Notes: generated by a model not told the origin, from the sequence alone. Counted from the first letter of the stretch, positions 1 to 6,874 are shown. The stretch is 11,363 nucleotides of DNA from Desulfobacterales bacterium (GCA_030613225.1 JAUWMJ010000047.1:1-11363), one strand, 5' to 3'. Numbers and translations are program-made.

Positions 1-1140
1 GTAGGTAAGGTGGAACCGTTTGACCAGAAAAATGAGATGTTCAAACGTCCGTTTTGGGAGCCTAAGATGCTGGAACTTGGCCAAAAATTCTATGTAGACA
101 GGGTGAAGCCCAAGGATAAACCGGGGTACAGGCTTCAGGACCAGGCCATGGTAAATGCATCCTGGCAACTTGAAAAAGCTTTCGCTCAGGGTGTCCGGGG
201 CGGCAGAAAGGGAATGTATGCCTGGGACTGGAACGGGAATTTCGCCTTTCCACTGGCCCCGCCAGGGCTGAAGATATCGGGCGTTGATCCGGTGGCCATT
301 ACCCGGCACATAAAGATGGTTGCGACCTTTTTTGGCGCTTCCCTGGTGGGAATCTGCGAACTGGATCGCCGGTGGCTCTATTCCGCAGCATATCTTATCA
401 TCCCCGAAGGAGGTAAGGTTGCAGAAAATGAGATCCCGGAAGGCTGCAAATACGCTATCGCCATTGCCGTTGAGATGGACTATGAGGGAATCAGATATTC
501 TCCTGCCCATCCGGCTTCGGCCGCCACTGGTTTGGGTTATTCAAAAATGGCGTTTATTGCCGGGCTGACAGCGCAATACATCCGTGGTCTGGGTTTTCAG
601 GCCATACCCTGCGGCAATGACACGGCCTGCAGCATCCCTATTGCCATTGATGCAGGACTCGGGGAGCTTGGTCGAAACGGACTTCTCATTACCCCTCAGT
701 ACGGTCCTCGGGTTCGATTAACCAAGATTTTTACAGATCTCCCTCTGGTACCTGACAGCCCCATCGAATTCGGCGTCTGGGACTTTTGCATGATCTGCGG
801 AAAATGCGCTCAGAAATGCCCCAGCCAGTCCCTCATGCATGGAGATCCAAGCGCGGAGGCCCACAACATCTCCAACAGGGAGGGCGTACATGCATGGCAC
901 ATCAATGCGGAAACCTGTCTTCCCTTTTGGGCCGTCAACGGTACGGACTGTTCTAACTGCATTAGGGTCTGCCCTTTCAACAAGCCTCCGGGACTCCTTC
1001 ACGAATTTGTCAGGTGGGGAATAAGAAACCTGCGTTGGCTGGACAGGTTGTTCCTTTGGGGAGATGACTTATTGGGGTACGACCGACAGGGAAAGGCCGG
1101 TCAATTCTGGGATGAATATGGAAGAAAATTTAGCGCATAA
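1..1140 (+). CDS. Reductive dehalogenase catalytic subunit (RdhA family), N-terminus outside the window
   Basis: RdhA enzymes use a corrinoid and two [4Fe-4S] clusters to remove halogen from organohalides, usually as respiratory terminal reductases. Numbering from a GTG at position 10, the corrinoid-domain block GLGELGRNGLLITP with PRVRLTKIFTDLPL follows GYSKMA (Tyr177, the place of the proposed catalytic tyrosine) and CGND (Asn203). Cluster ligands are Cys260/263/266/270 (CxxCxxCxxxCP) and Cys303/314/317/321. The GLGELGR type and second cysteine set argue for RdhA over epoxyqueuosine reductase QueG. The frame is open to base 1, and FDQKNEMFKR resembles a motif that normally lies inside RdhA, so the true start, and any Tat signal peptide, is probably upstream; the GTG is not a convincing start. 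No rdhB-like membrane-anchor gene follows within the window. Substrate is not predictable. Confidence 0.9.
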   Translation, partial: VGKVEPFDQKNEMFKRPFWEPKMLELGQKFYVDRVKPKDKPGYRLQDQAMVNASWQLEKAFAQGVRGGRKGMYAWDWNGNFAFPLAPPGLKISGVDPVAITRHIKMVATFFGASLVGICELDRRWLYSAAYLIIPEGGKVAENEIPEGCKYAIAIAVEMDYEGIRYSPAHPASAATGLGYSKMAFIAGLTAQYIRGLGFQAIPCGNDTACSIPIAIDAGLGELGRNGLLITPQYGPRVRLTKIFTDLPLVPDSPIEFGVWDFCMICGKCAQKCPSQSLMHGDPSAEAHNISNREGVHAWHINAETCLPFWAVNGTDCSNCIRVCPFNKPPGLLHEFVRWGIRNLRWLDRLFLWGDDLLGYDRQGKAGQFWDEYGRKFSA

Positions 1141-1378
1141 AACTATGTGCGTGTTTCGGGAGACCCTTTTGTTTTTAACAATTTAAGCAATGAAATGCTA
1201 TTATCATTGACAATCTTTTCTCCCCGGTTGACCGATACGCTTACTGCTGAAACTGATATGTTCAACCTCCCGGATAATTCAGTCATGTTCATCCCCAATT
1301 CATGAACTGCCAAAAAACATAATAAACTTCCGGCCTGGAAAGGAGGACGGAATGGACGGGGTTGAAATTAGGCCTTTC

Positions 1379-1394
1379 CCCCTTTCCTTAGGGG
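1379..1394. terminator. Small GC-rich hairpin between convergent genes, possible weak terminator
   Basis: CCCCT (1379-1383), a six-base loop and AGGGG (1390-1394) form a 5-bp stem in the 277-base space between the convergent dehalogenase and amidohydrolase genes. There is no clear T-tract on either side, so intrinsic termination is only a guess from position. The rest of 1141-1417 shows no gene. Confidence 0.25.
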
Positions 1395-1417
1395 CGCGCA
1401 TTATCTCTTTAAAGAAG

Positions 1418-2629
1418 CTACTTCAAGACAACGCGACTTAAAACTGCCTGTTTTGCGTCATCAACACTGATATTAATGTACCCGTTTTCCATAGTATCCA
1501 TGCAATAACCGGCAATAAATTCCTCTATGGAAAGCCTTTGCCCCGGGACCGGCGGGAACAGGGACATTTCCAGCGCATAGTTGATCCCGTGGGGCATCCC
1601 GTCCGAACCAAAAATAAGGTCTCTTCCGGACGTGAAACCGGCTTTGTCAATCAGCATCCGAAAAGGGTTGTTCAAGGAACAATACTCATCAGAAAGTCTG
1701 TCGCGGTACTGTACGGAATCATAGCTGAAATTTGGCTGCATGGATAGAATAACGCCAAGTGACCTGGCCCTGTGCGCGTTGACCTCGGAGATAAACTGGC
1801 AGTGCTCCAGGCGTACCAGTGGCGGGATCTCACTCCGCGCACGCTTCACATTGCTTAAGGCGGCTATCACCTGGTCGGTGGCAGCATCCCCGATGGCATG
1901 TATGGCAACCGGCTTGCCCGTATCTGTCAGTTCATCTATGATGCTGTACAACTCGCTGTCTGAGTAAATTAAAACACCCTTGCCTCCCGTGGAATAGGCT
2001 GCGGTAAGGGCCGCGGTCCTGGAGCCCAGGGCTCCATCAGTGAACAGCTTGATACCGTAAACATCCCTCTGGGTCTGATGATCAAGGGTTTGAAACAAAC
2101 CAGGGTCAGCCCAAAACAGAGTCCTATCAAGGTATCCCAGTTTCCGGTGGTCGTCAATGGTCGTCCTGTTCGGCAGCAGCATCTCTTCGGCATACCAGAT
2201 TCCCTGCCGATTAAGATATTCATAGAAGGCTGAAATCTGTTCAGGGGTGACCGGGTTGATGTTAACAATGAATTTGAAGATCTCCGGCAGGTTTTGCTCT
2301 ACCCAGTTGCGGTCCTCAATATTGGAAACGATATCTTTGTAAGTGCTGTAAAGCATCTCTTTAGCCGGGGCGTTCATTAAAAAATTGTGTAACGAAACAT
2401 TACAGATAAAAACAGGCGCCAGGCTTTCCAGCTCTTCTTTTTTAAATGAATAGAGACTATTATTCCAACCGAATACGACATTTATCCTGACGTCTCCGGC
2501 CCTGATCAATTCCAGGGCCTGTGCTTTGTCGCGGACAGTCCTCAGATCGAGGCAGTTGCCTAAAGACGCGTAGAGCGAGGGATGTGTGTGGTGGTCCTTC
2601 AACAATGGGATTCGCTTTTTGTACGGCAT
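1418..2629 (-). CDS. Short amidohydrolase family 3 (YtcJ-like) metal-dependent hydrolase
   Basis: A 403-residue TIM-barrel amidohydrolase, probably cytoplasmic. Visible family landmarks are the metal-binding HxH (His14-x-His16 in DHHTHPS), the strand with Lys194 in GIKLFTDGALGSRTA, His244 in AIHAIGDAA, His276 in RLEHCQF and Asp343 in FGSDGMPHG. These match the N-acyl amide or ester hydrolases annotated as YtcJ, but the substrate cannot be told. Typical members are about 500-550 residues, with a beta-sandwich made from both termini. Here the HxH starts at residue 14 and the protein stops about 60 residues after the catalytic Asp, so most of that sandwich is missing. The ATG is preceded by an in-frame TAA three bases earlier and by AAAGG abutting it, so no longer start is possible; the Shine-Dalgarno spacing is poor. 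It is convergent with the dehalogenase gene and has no same-strand partner. Confidence 0.8.
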   Translation of the reverse strand: MPYKKRIPLLKDHHTHPSLYASLGNCLDLRTVRDKAQALELIRAGDVRINVVFGWNNSLYSFKKEELESLAPVFICNVSLHNFLMNAPAKEMLYSTYKDIVSNIEDRNWVEQNLPEIFKFIVNINPVTPEQISAFYEYLNRQGIWYAEEMLLPNRTTIDDHRKLGYLDRTLFWADPGLFQTLDHQTQRDVYGIKLFTDGALGSRTAALTAAYSTGGKGVLIYSDSELYSIIDELTDTGKPVAIHAIGDAATDQVIAALSNVKRARSEIPPLVRLEHCQFISEVNAHRARSLGVILSMQPNFSYDSVQYRDRLSDEYCSLNNPFRMLIDKAGFTSGRDLIFGSDGMPHGINYALEMSLFPPVPGQRLSIEEFIAGYCMDTMENGYINISVDDAKQAVLSRVVLK

Positions 2630-2800
2630 CCTTTATACCCTTCTAATACGGGAGTGTTCAATATTCTGTGTCAGCATAGTTTTGTGGTTGGCAATCATAT
2701 CAAAGTCTTAATTCTTTATCCAGCCTTCCTTCAAAAAATATTACTAACTGAGAAATGGTCAAAGACCAGTTTTGAATCGGCATTGTTCATTTTTTACCGA

Positions 2801-2825
2801 GCCCTAAGTCAAAGCGAATTAGGGC
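2801..2825. repeat. Perfect 7-bp-stem hairpin
   Basis: GCCCTAA (2801-2807) pairs with TTAGGGC (2819-2825) across an 11-base loop. On the minus strand it is followed by a run of A and T (complement of CATTTTTTACCGA), but no minus-strand gene ends just before it, and the amidohydrolase start lies beyond. Its function is unknown. Confidence 0.4.
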
Positions 2826-2946
2826 AGATAAGCGCAGAATTCGAAAGCTGAAGATTTCGCAACCCGCAGTCTGTTTAGCGGTTAAACGCGGAGAGCAATT
2901 GGTTATACGCCACAATTACTCGTTAAAAGCTTACCAGTAACTATAA

Positions 2947-2991
2947 ACTAATGTACGACCCAAACGTCACTAATGTACGTCCCAAAGCGTC
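2947..2991. repeat. Tandem direct repeat, two 22/23-bp units
   Basis: Two adjacent units both read ACTAATGTACG, then A or T, then CCCAAA and CGTC: 2947-2968 (22 bp) and 2969-2991 (23 bp, one inserted G). They differ at one substitution and one insertion. Repeated short units of this kind occur as protein-binding sites, for instance transposase sites at the ends of some insertion sequences, but no transposase gene is present here. Confidence 0.65.
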
Positions 2992-3390
2992 CTTTGTAAA
3001 AAAAAATGTATGTTCCTGCTAACCAGGTAAAATTCTCGATAGCCGAAATTATTTGGGTTAGCTTTACAAATTTATCATATAATCAAATGAATAGGCAAGT
3101 CGGGTCGCGGCACGCAGTTTAGAAATATGCCACAAACTCTGTTCCCCAACTAAAATGAGATTTTCCCTTTGACACGCGACCTAATTTGTTTTAGGATTCG
3201 GTAAAATCAAATTTGGTACTCGCACAGAAACTCGAGCTTCGAAAATCCATTATTTAATTCCGATAGCCGTTGTTTATTTTCCTATTTCTGACCTAATCCG
3301 ATCTGATCTAAAAGAAAAGTCATAGCTCCTAATCATTGCTGACTATTCATCCAACTTGTTCCCCTCTTTCTATCTATGCTTTTGTAGTAA

Positions 3391-3420
3391 TTGATGATTC
3401 CAAATTTTATAAGCTATATA
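3391..3420 (+). promoter_or_regulatory. Candidate sigma70-type promoter for the cyclic-nucleotide-binding gene
   Basis: TTGATG (3391-3396) and TATATA (3415-3420) are separated by 18 bases, with transcription expected to begin about 50 bases before the ATG at 3477. The region is AT-rich, so chance matches are likely. Confidence 0.3.
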
Positions 3421-3464
3421 CCAGCTTTCAATTATCAGGGAAATAAATTGTTAAAATACAAAAA

Positions 3465-3472
3465 AAGGAGGG
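3465..3472 (+). promoter_or_regulatory. Strong Shine-Dalgarno sequence
   Basis: AAGGAGGG lies four bases before the ATG at 3477. It is close to a perfect anti-Shine-Dalgarno match, the strongest in the window, and settles the start of the downstream gene. Confidence 0.8.
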
Positions 3473-3476
3473 AAAA

Positions 3477-3932
3477 ATGATTATCAAAGAAATAGAACTT
3501 TTTAAAGGGATTGATTATGAGGCGATGAATGAAATTACCGGTATTTGTTCTGAGGAGAGTTATTCTAAGGATGCAATCTTATTTGAGAAGGATGAAGAAG
3601 CCAGGTGTTTATACATTCTCCTTGAAGGAACGGTTAAGCTGGTAATTAAAAATGGCGGATCGATAATTTACCACCTTAAAGAGCCGGGTGAAATATTCGG
3701 CTGGTCGAGCATGGTTGAACATGGGTGTTATACTGCTTCTTGCATCTGCTCCACGAATCTCAAGGCGATAAAAATTGAAAAAGAGAAGCTGAATAGAATA
3801 TTTAATAAACATCCTGATGTCGGCTTTAAAGTGCTAAAAAGATTGGCTGGAGTTATTTCAAGAAGGCTCTCAAATGCTTATCGCGATCTTTTATCTGCCC
3901 GAAGCAGGGATACCACACCTTCATATGGTTAG
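3477..3932 (+). CDS. Stand-alone cyclic-nucleotide-binding (CNBD) protein of the Crp/Fnr sensor type
   Basis: This 151-residue protein is essentially one cNMP-binding beta-roll with its C-terminal helices. Visible are the roll strands around ILFEKDEEARCLYILLEGTVKL, the GEIFGWSSMV turn that forms the phosphate-binding cassette, and the long C-helix RLAGVISRRLSNAYRDL. It ends where a Crp/Fnr protein would start its helix-turn-helix, so it has no DNA-binding domain. The cassette reads GCYTAS instead of the Arg-containing RxA sequence used by CRP to hold the cyclic phosphate, so cAMP or cGMP binding is doubtful. No second domain is present. It probably acts as a ligand-sensing subunit through a partner protein. 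It sits upstream of the lipid-type operon in the same orientation, but 573 bases and several repeats lie between them, so a functional link is unproven. Confidence 0.85.
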   Translation: MIIKEIELFKGIDYEAMNEITGICSEESYSKDAILFEKDEEARCLYILLEGTVKLVIKNGGSIIYHLKEPGEIFGWSSMVEHGCYTASCICSTNLKAIKIEKEKLNRIFNKHPDVGFKVLKRLAGVISRRLSNAYRDLLSARSRDTTPSYG

Positions 3933-4032
3933 TACAATTATTTAAAAAATGATCGCCACGGAAATGCTTCCTCGCTCCTGAATCAATGAAATTAAGCTTT
4001 GAGGGATGCGTTTAAGAGAAGATAGAGAATGA

Positions 4033-4176
4033 TTATCAAGTCTACGTTTGACCCTTGTTGTTAATTAGTCAAGATTCAAGGGACATAGAAGTTTAAGAAT
4101 AAAGATAAAAAAGCATAAGAAATATTGAAATAAGAGAAAATAGATTGCTCATGGGTCAAACGTAGACCCCTTATCA
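4033..4176. mobile_element. MITE-like element with 15-bp terminal inverted repeats
   Basis: GTCTACGTTTGACCC (4040-4054) is the exact reverse complement of GGGTCAAACGTAGAC (4153-4167). The 98 bases between are AT-rich and non-coding. TTATCA occurs just outside both ends (4033-4038 and 4171-4176), which could be a 6-bp target-site duplication, although one to three extra bases separate it from the inverted repeats. The size, perfect ends and lack of coding capacity suit a small non-autonomous element. The parent transposase family is unknown. Confidence 0.5.
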
Positions 4177-4224
4177 TGAGAGCCGCATTCAGAAATCGAA
4201 ATTTTAGGACATGTCGAATTCATC

Positions 4225-4310
4225 AGGTTTCAGGTGTTAAGTCTTAGGTTTTAGGTTAATGCAATTGTCTGTTTTATCAAGTGCTTAAAACTTAAATCCT
4301 AAAACTCAAA
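4225..4310. repeat. Degenerate TTTTAGG/CCTAAAA repeats with internal pairing
   Basis: Several imperfect copies of an AGGTTTCAGG / CTTAGG / TTTTAGG motif are followed by the opposite orientation (CTTAAATCCTAAAACTC). GTTTTAGG (4248-4255) pairs exactly with CCTAAAAC (4298-4305). Such CTAAAACCT-like runs are frequent in intergenic DNA of sulfate reducers in my experience. No function is visible. Confidence 0.4.
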
Positions 4311-4312
4311 AC

Positions 4313-4351
4313 GTTTCGTAAAAAAAATGCTTTCCTGACTTTTTACGAAAC
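4313..4351. repeat. Hairpin copy 1 of the GACTTTTTACGA dispersed repeat
   Basis: GTTTCGTAAAAA (4313-4324) pairs perfectly with TTTTTACGAAAC (4340-4351) around a 15-base loop. The right arm carries the core GACTTTTTACGA (4337-4348), which recurs near 4790 and 9784. It is followed by CCATCAAG, echoing the ATTCATCAA after the third copy. Confidence 0.65.
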
Positions 4352-4409
4352 CATCAAGACATGAAGAAAGGATATATTCCTGGCGCCTTTGTATCAGGTT
4401 ACAAAATAA

Positions 4410-4438
4410 TTGTTTATTTATTTTGAATTTGTTATATA
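4410..4438 (+). promoter_or_regulatory. Candidate sigma70-type promoter for the acyl carrier protein operon
   Basis: TTGTTT (4410-4415) and TATATA (4433-4438) are separated by 17 bases, a good match in sequence and spacing. It would place the transcript start about 60 bases before the ACP gene. The surrounding DNA is very AT-rich, which weakens the evidence. Confidence 0.45.
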
Positions 4439-4470
4439 AATAAAGTTTATGAATTATTAAAAAGTTGAAT

Positions 4471-4499
4471 TTACCACAGAGGACACGGAGCACACAGAT
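4471..4499. repeat. ACCACAGAGGACAC-type intergenic repeat in the ACP leader
   Basis: TTACCACAGAGGACACGGAGCACACAGAT is a short run of diverged ACACAGAGG-like units, a kind of intergenic repeat I recognise from many Desulfobacterota contigs. It ends six bases before the ACP ATG. Its GGAG (4487-4490) is the only Shine-Dalgarno-like sequence there, but sits 15 bases from the ATG, which is long. Confidence 0.5.
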
Positions 4500-4505
4500 T
4501 ATCAT

Positions 4506-4766
4506 ATGACACTGACGCGGGAAAAAATACAAAATGAAATCCTGAAGATATTTTCCGAAGAATTCGAAATAGAAAACCCTGGTCTGGATGACAATTTAAG
4601 AGAAGTGCATGAATTTGACAGTATTGATGCAATAGAACTTTTAGGGGAGATTGAAACTTTATTAGATTCGGAACTTACTCATGATGAGAAAAGACAGGCC
4701 ATGGATATTAGAACAATAAATCAGATATGCAATTATGTTGAGTCCATGGCACAGGCTCACTCATAG
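4506..4766 (+). CDS. Acyl carrier protein
   Basis: An 86-residue acidic, all-helical carrier protein of the usual ACP length. Ser39 in FDSIDAIEL is the expected attachment point for 4'-phosphopantetheine (family motif DSL/DSI). The segment EIETLLDSELTHDE after it corresponds to the acidic recognition helix that docks partner enzymes. It lies upstream of a FabF-like ketosynthase on the same strand, with a 101-base repeat-containing gap, and is followed by an acyltransferase and a flavoprotein. This suggests a dedicated carrier for a specialised acyl chain rather than the housekeeping AcpP. DSID instead of DSLD is common in specialised carriers. The ATG is the first usable start; its ribosome-binding site is weak. 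Confidence 0.9.
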   Translation: MTLTREKIQNEILKIFSEEFEIENPGLDDNLREVHEFDSIDAIELLGEIETLLDSELTHDEKRQAMDIRTINQICNYVESMAQAHS

Positions 4767-4786
4767 AGCCAATTGAGATTTATAAC

Positions 4787-4836
4787 GTTTCGTAAAAAGT
4801 CTTTGAATGAGCGCCGGATGGCTAAGTAAAAAGTCT
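4787..4836. repeat. Copy 2 of the GACTTTTTACGA repeat, in the ACP-ketosynthase gap
   Basis: GTTTCGTAAAAAGTC (4787-4801) is the reverse complement of the arm at 4337-4351. A second GTAAAAAGTCT (4826-4836) repeats the one at 4792-4802. Between them lies GCGCCGGATGGCT (4811-4823), which resembles the arms of the palindrome at 10881-11034. The gap therefore looks like a repeat inserted between two functionally linked genes. Confidence 0.6.
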
Positions 4837-4867
4837 CATCTACTGCGTTGTACAGGGTGAAAATATT

Positions 4868-6103
4868 ATGGAAAGACGAGTTGTAATCACAGCAGCTTCT
4901 GCTATTACACCCATTGGCCATGCAAAAGAAGAAATTCTTAACAGTCTGATCAATGGTGTTTCAGGGGTAAAAGAACTTCGGGATGATGGACTTTTGTCCG
5001 GTTACATCCATTCAAAAGTTTTCGGAACAGTGGATTATACTATTGAGTATGATTTCGCAAGAAAATATCGAAAGACTATGGCTCCGGTTTCATATTATGC
5101 CTGCCAGGTGGCAAAGGAAGTTATTGAACAGGCCGGCTTTGACGGAAAATTACTTTCTTCAGGCCGGCTTGGAGTAGCTTTTGGTTCAATCCACGGAAGC
5201 CCCACAGTTCAGAAAGGAATATATAAAAACTTTTTCAGCGGTGAACGCTCAAAGTTTTTATCAATAGGTGCTGTCGATTACCTTAAGTCAATGGTTCACA
5301 CAACGGCTGTTAATATAACAAAGATGTTTGAAATAACAGGCCGGATAATTTCTTCTTCAACAGCATGCACAACAAGCAGCCAGTCAATCGGCTATGGATA
5401 TGAAACGATTAAGTTCGGCATGCAGGATGCAATGATTTGCGGAGGAGCGGATGAATATGATACTACCACAGTAGCTGTTTTTGATAACCTCCTCGCCTGT
5501 TCAACAGATTTTAATGATACACCGGAAAGTACGCCCCGTCCGTTTGATGTAAGAAGGGATGGTCTTGTTGTTGGGGAAGGAGCCGGGGCGATAATGCTGG
5601 AAGAGTATGAGCATGCTAAAAAACGTGGGGCAAACATCCTTGGAGAGGTCATCGGTTTTTCATCAAATAATAATGGTGGAGATCTTATACTCCCGAACAT
5701 TCTTGGAATAACTGAAACAATCAGGCTTGGCCTTGAAAATGCGAAAATCAGTCCGGACGAGGTTGACTTTGTCAGCGCTCACGCCACAGCAACAAAAATG
5801 GGAGACGTTATTGAGGCACAGGCCATTTATAAGATATATAAAGACTCGCCGTTTGTAACCGGGCTGAAAAGTTATATGGGGCATACCATGGCGCCGTGCG
5901 GCGCCATAGAAACAGTTTTAACCTTATACATGATGGAAAAAGGTATTATCGCACCCACTTTAAACCTGGATGAAGTTGATGAAAGATGTTCCATGCTCAA
6001 GCATGTTACGCGAATGATTGAAAAAGATGTACGGATTGCCGCAATACAGAATTTTGCCTTTGGCGGTGTAAATACAAGTTTGATTATTAAGAAGTTTGAA
6101 TAA
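4868..6103 (+). CDS. FabF-like beta-ketoacyl-ACP synthase (KAS II-type)
   Basis: Condenses an acyl chain with malonyl-ACP to extend it by two carbons. The 411-residue length is standard for FabF. The catalytic triad is complete: Cys167 in SSTACTTSS, His305 in SAHATATKMGD and His339 in KSYMGHTMAP, with the C-terminal FAFGGVNTS loop at the place of the FabF gating loop. An intact Cys makes it an active ketosynthase and not a chain-length factor. AHATAT replaces the canonical AHGTST, a divergence I associate with specialised ketosynthases such as those of aryl polyene-like clusters. A good ribosome-binding site (AGGGTGA, 4854-4860) lies seven bases before the ATG. The stop codon overlaps the next gene's likely TTG start. 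Housekeeping FabF is less likely, since no fabG, fabD or fabH is near. Confidence 0.9.
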   Translation: MERRVVITAASAITPIGHAKEEILNSLINGVSGVKELRDDGLLSGYIHSKVFGTVDYTIEYDFARKYRKTMAPVSYYACQVAKEVIEQAGFDGKLLSSGRLGVAFGSIHGSPTVQKGIYKNFFSGERSKFLSIGAVDYLKSMVHTTAVNITKMFEITGRIISSSTACTTSSQSIGYGYETIKFGMQDAMICGGADEYDTTTVAVFDNLLACSTDFNDTPESTPRPFDVRRDGLVVGEGAGAIMLEEYEHAKKRGANILGEVIGFSSNNNGGDLILPNILGITETIRLGLENAKISPDEVDFVSAHATATKMGDVIEAQAIYKIYKDSPFVTGLKSYMGHTMAPCGAIETVLTLYMMEKGIIAPTLNLDEVDERCSMLKHVTRMIEKDVRIAAIQNFAFGGVNTSLIIKKFE

Positions 6104-6872
6104 ACACGAAATGCGGCCTTTTTTCATATACCTGAAACCTGCCTTTGATTTTGCAGTTACTTTACTCCACTGGATATATTTAATATTTGGATTTGCCGCA
6201 TTTTTTTCACCTTTTTATCTCGGGGCACTATTATTTTCAACAAATCGTGAGAGTGCTTTTCAAAAATTAAATCACGTTTTTTTTAAAAGTTTTTTTTTAC
6301 TATCCAGACTGCTGATCCCAAAACTGGTGTTGAATATTTCAGATGAAGTCCGCTCTATCAGGTCTTGTGTTGTCGTGTGTAACCATCTGTCTTATTTCGA
6401 CCCTCTTCTTTTTGTTTCTCTGTTTGAAAAGCATAAAACCATTGTAAAGAGCACTTTTTTTAAAGTCCCTGTATTTGGGTCGATATTAAAAACATCCGGA
6501 TATATTCCTTCAACATCCGTTGGGGCATTTTCTTCTTTAATGATTGAAAGTGTGGAGAAAATGGGTGAGTTTTTATCTTCAGGGGGAAATCTTTTTATTT
6601 TTCCTGAAGGAACAAGAAGTAAAGATGGTTCTATCGGCACGCTAAATGAAGGGGCTTTTAAAATAGCACGGCGCTTTAAAGTTCCTTTAAAAGTATGTTT
6701 AATAAAAAATACAAACGCGCTCTACAGACCGAAAACCTGTCTAATTGATACGGCTATCAGGGAACCGATAGCAATAAAACTGATCGGTGGTATTGAACCT
6801 GTTCGTAACGGCCACAGACTTTCTGTTTCAGATCTTATGAGCAGGACGCGCTTATTATTTGAAAAGGGGTAA
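6096..6872 (+). CDS. PlsC-like 1-acyl-glycerol-3-phosphate / lysophospholipid acyltransferase
   Basis: Transfers an acyl group to a glycerol-phosphate-type or other alcohol acceptor at the inner membrane. The 258 residues show a hydrophobic N-terminal anchor (about residues 17-47), the catalytic HxxxxD as His97-LSYF-Asp102, the VPVFGSILKTSGYIPST segment, and acceptor-binding FPEGTRS at 169-175. This is the PlsC/AGPAT family order. The preferred start is a TTG at 6096 overlapping the ketosynthase stop by eight bases; an ATG at 6111 is the alternative and would lose five residues. Neither has a strong Shine-Dalgarno, so translation is probably coupled to the ketosynthase gene. The context suggests it unloads the product of the upstream ACP/ketosynthase; small acyltransferases of this type also occur in aryl polyene clusters. 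Confidence 0.88.
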   Translation: MNKHEMRPFFIYLKPAFDFAVTLLHWIYLIFGFAAFFSPFYLGALLFSTNRESAFQKLNHVFFKSFFLLSRLLIPKLVLNISDEVRSIRSCVVVCNHLSYFDPLLFVSLFEKHKTIVKSTFFKVPVFGSILKTSGYIPSTSVGAFSSLMIESVEKMGEFLSSGGNLFIFPEGTRSKDGSIGTLNEGAFKIARRFKVPLKVCLIKNTNALYRPKTCLIDTAIREPIAIKLIGGIEPVRNGHRLSVSDLMSRTRLLFEKG

Positions 6873-6874
6873 CT

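Larger units (their letters stand above)
2630..3390. other. Gene-poor stretch, no convincing coding sequence
   Basis: Most of this stretch between the divergent amidohydrolase and cyclic-nucleotide-binding genes holds no convincing gene in any frame. One 89-codon frame starting inside the amidohydrolase gene (2582-2851) has no recognisable domain and no good ribosome-binding site. The only structures I see are a hairpin near 2801-2825 and a tandem repeat at 2947-2991. The DNA becomes AT-rich towards the right. It could be the remains of a decayed gene or element, or simply a long spacer. Confidence 0.6.

Noticed and set aside
1..1140. Epoxyqueuosine reductase (QueG) as an alternative for the first gene
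   Set aside because: The GLGELGRNGLLITP / PRVRLTKIFTDLPL block and the Cx10CxxCxxxCP second cluster fit reductive dehalogenase better.
1150..1180. Terminator after the dehalogenase gene (GGGAGACCC followed by TTTTGTTTTT)
   Set aside because: The stem would have just three base pairs with a three-base loop.
2582..2851. 89-codon plus-strand frame starting inside the amidohydrolase gene
   Set aside because: No recognisable domain, no good ribosome-binding site, and its first part is antisense to a well-supported gene.
2860..2915. Integron attC-like site (GTTAAAC with GGTTATACGCC nearby)
   Set aside because: GTTAAAC fits the GTTRRRY core, but no matching RYYYAAC partner and no paired arms were found, and no integrase or cassette array is present.
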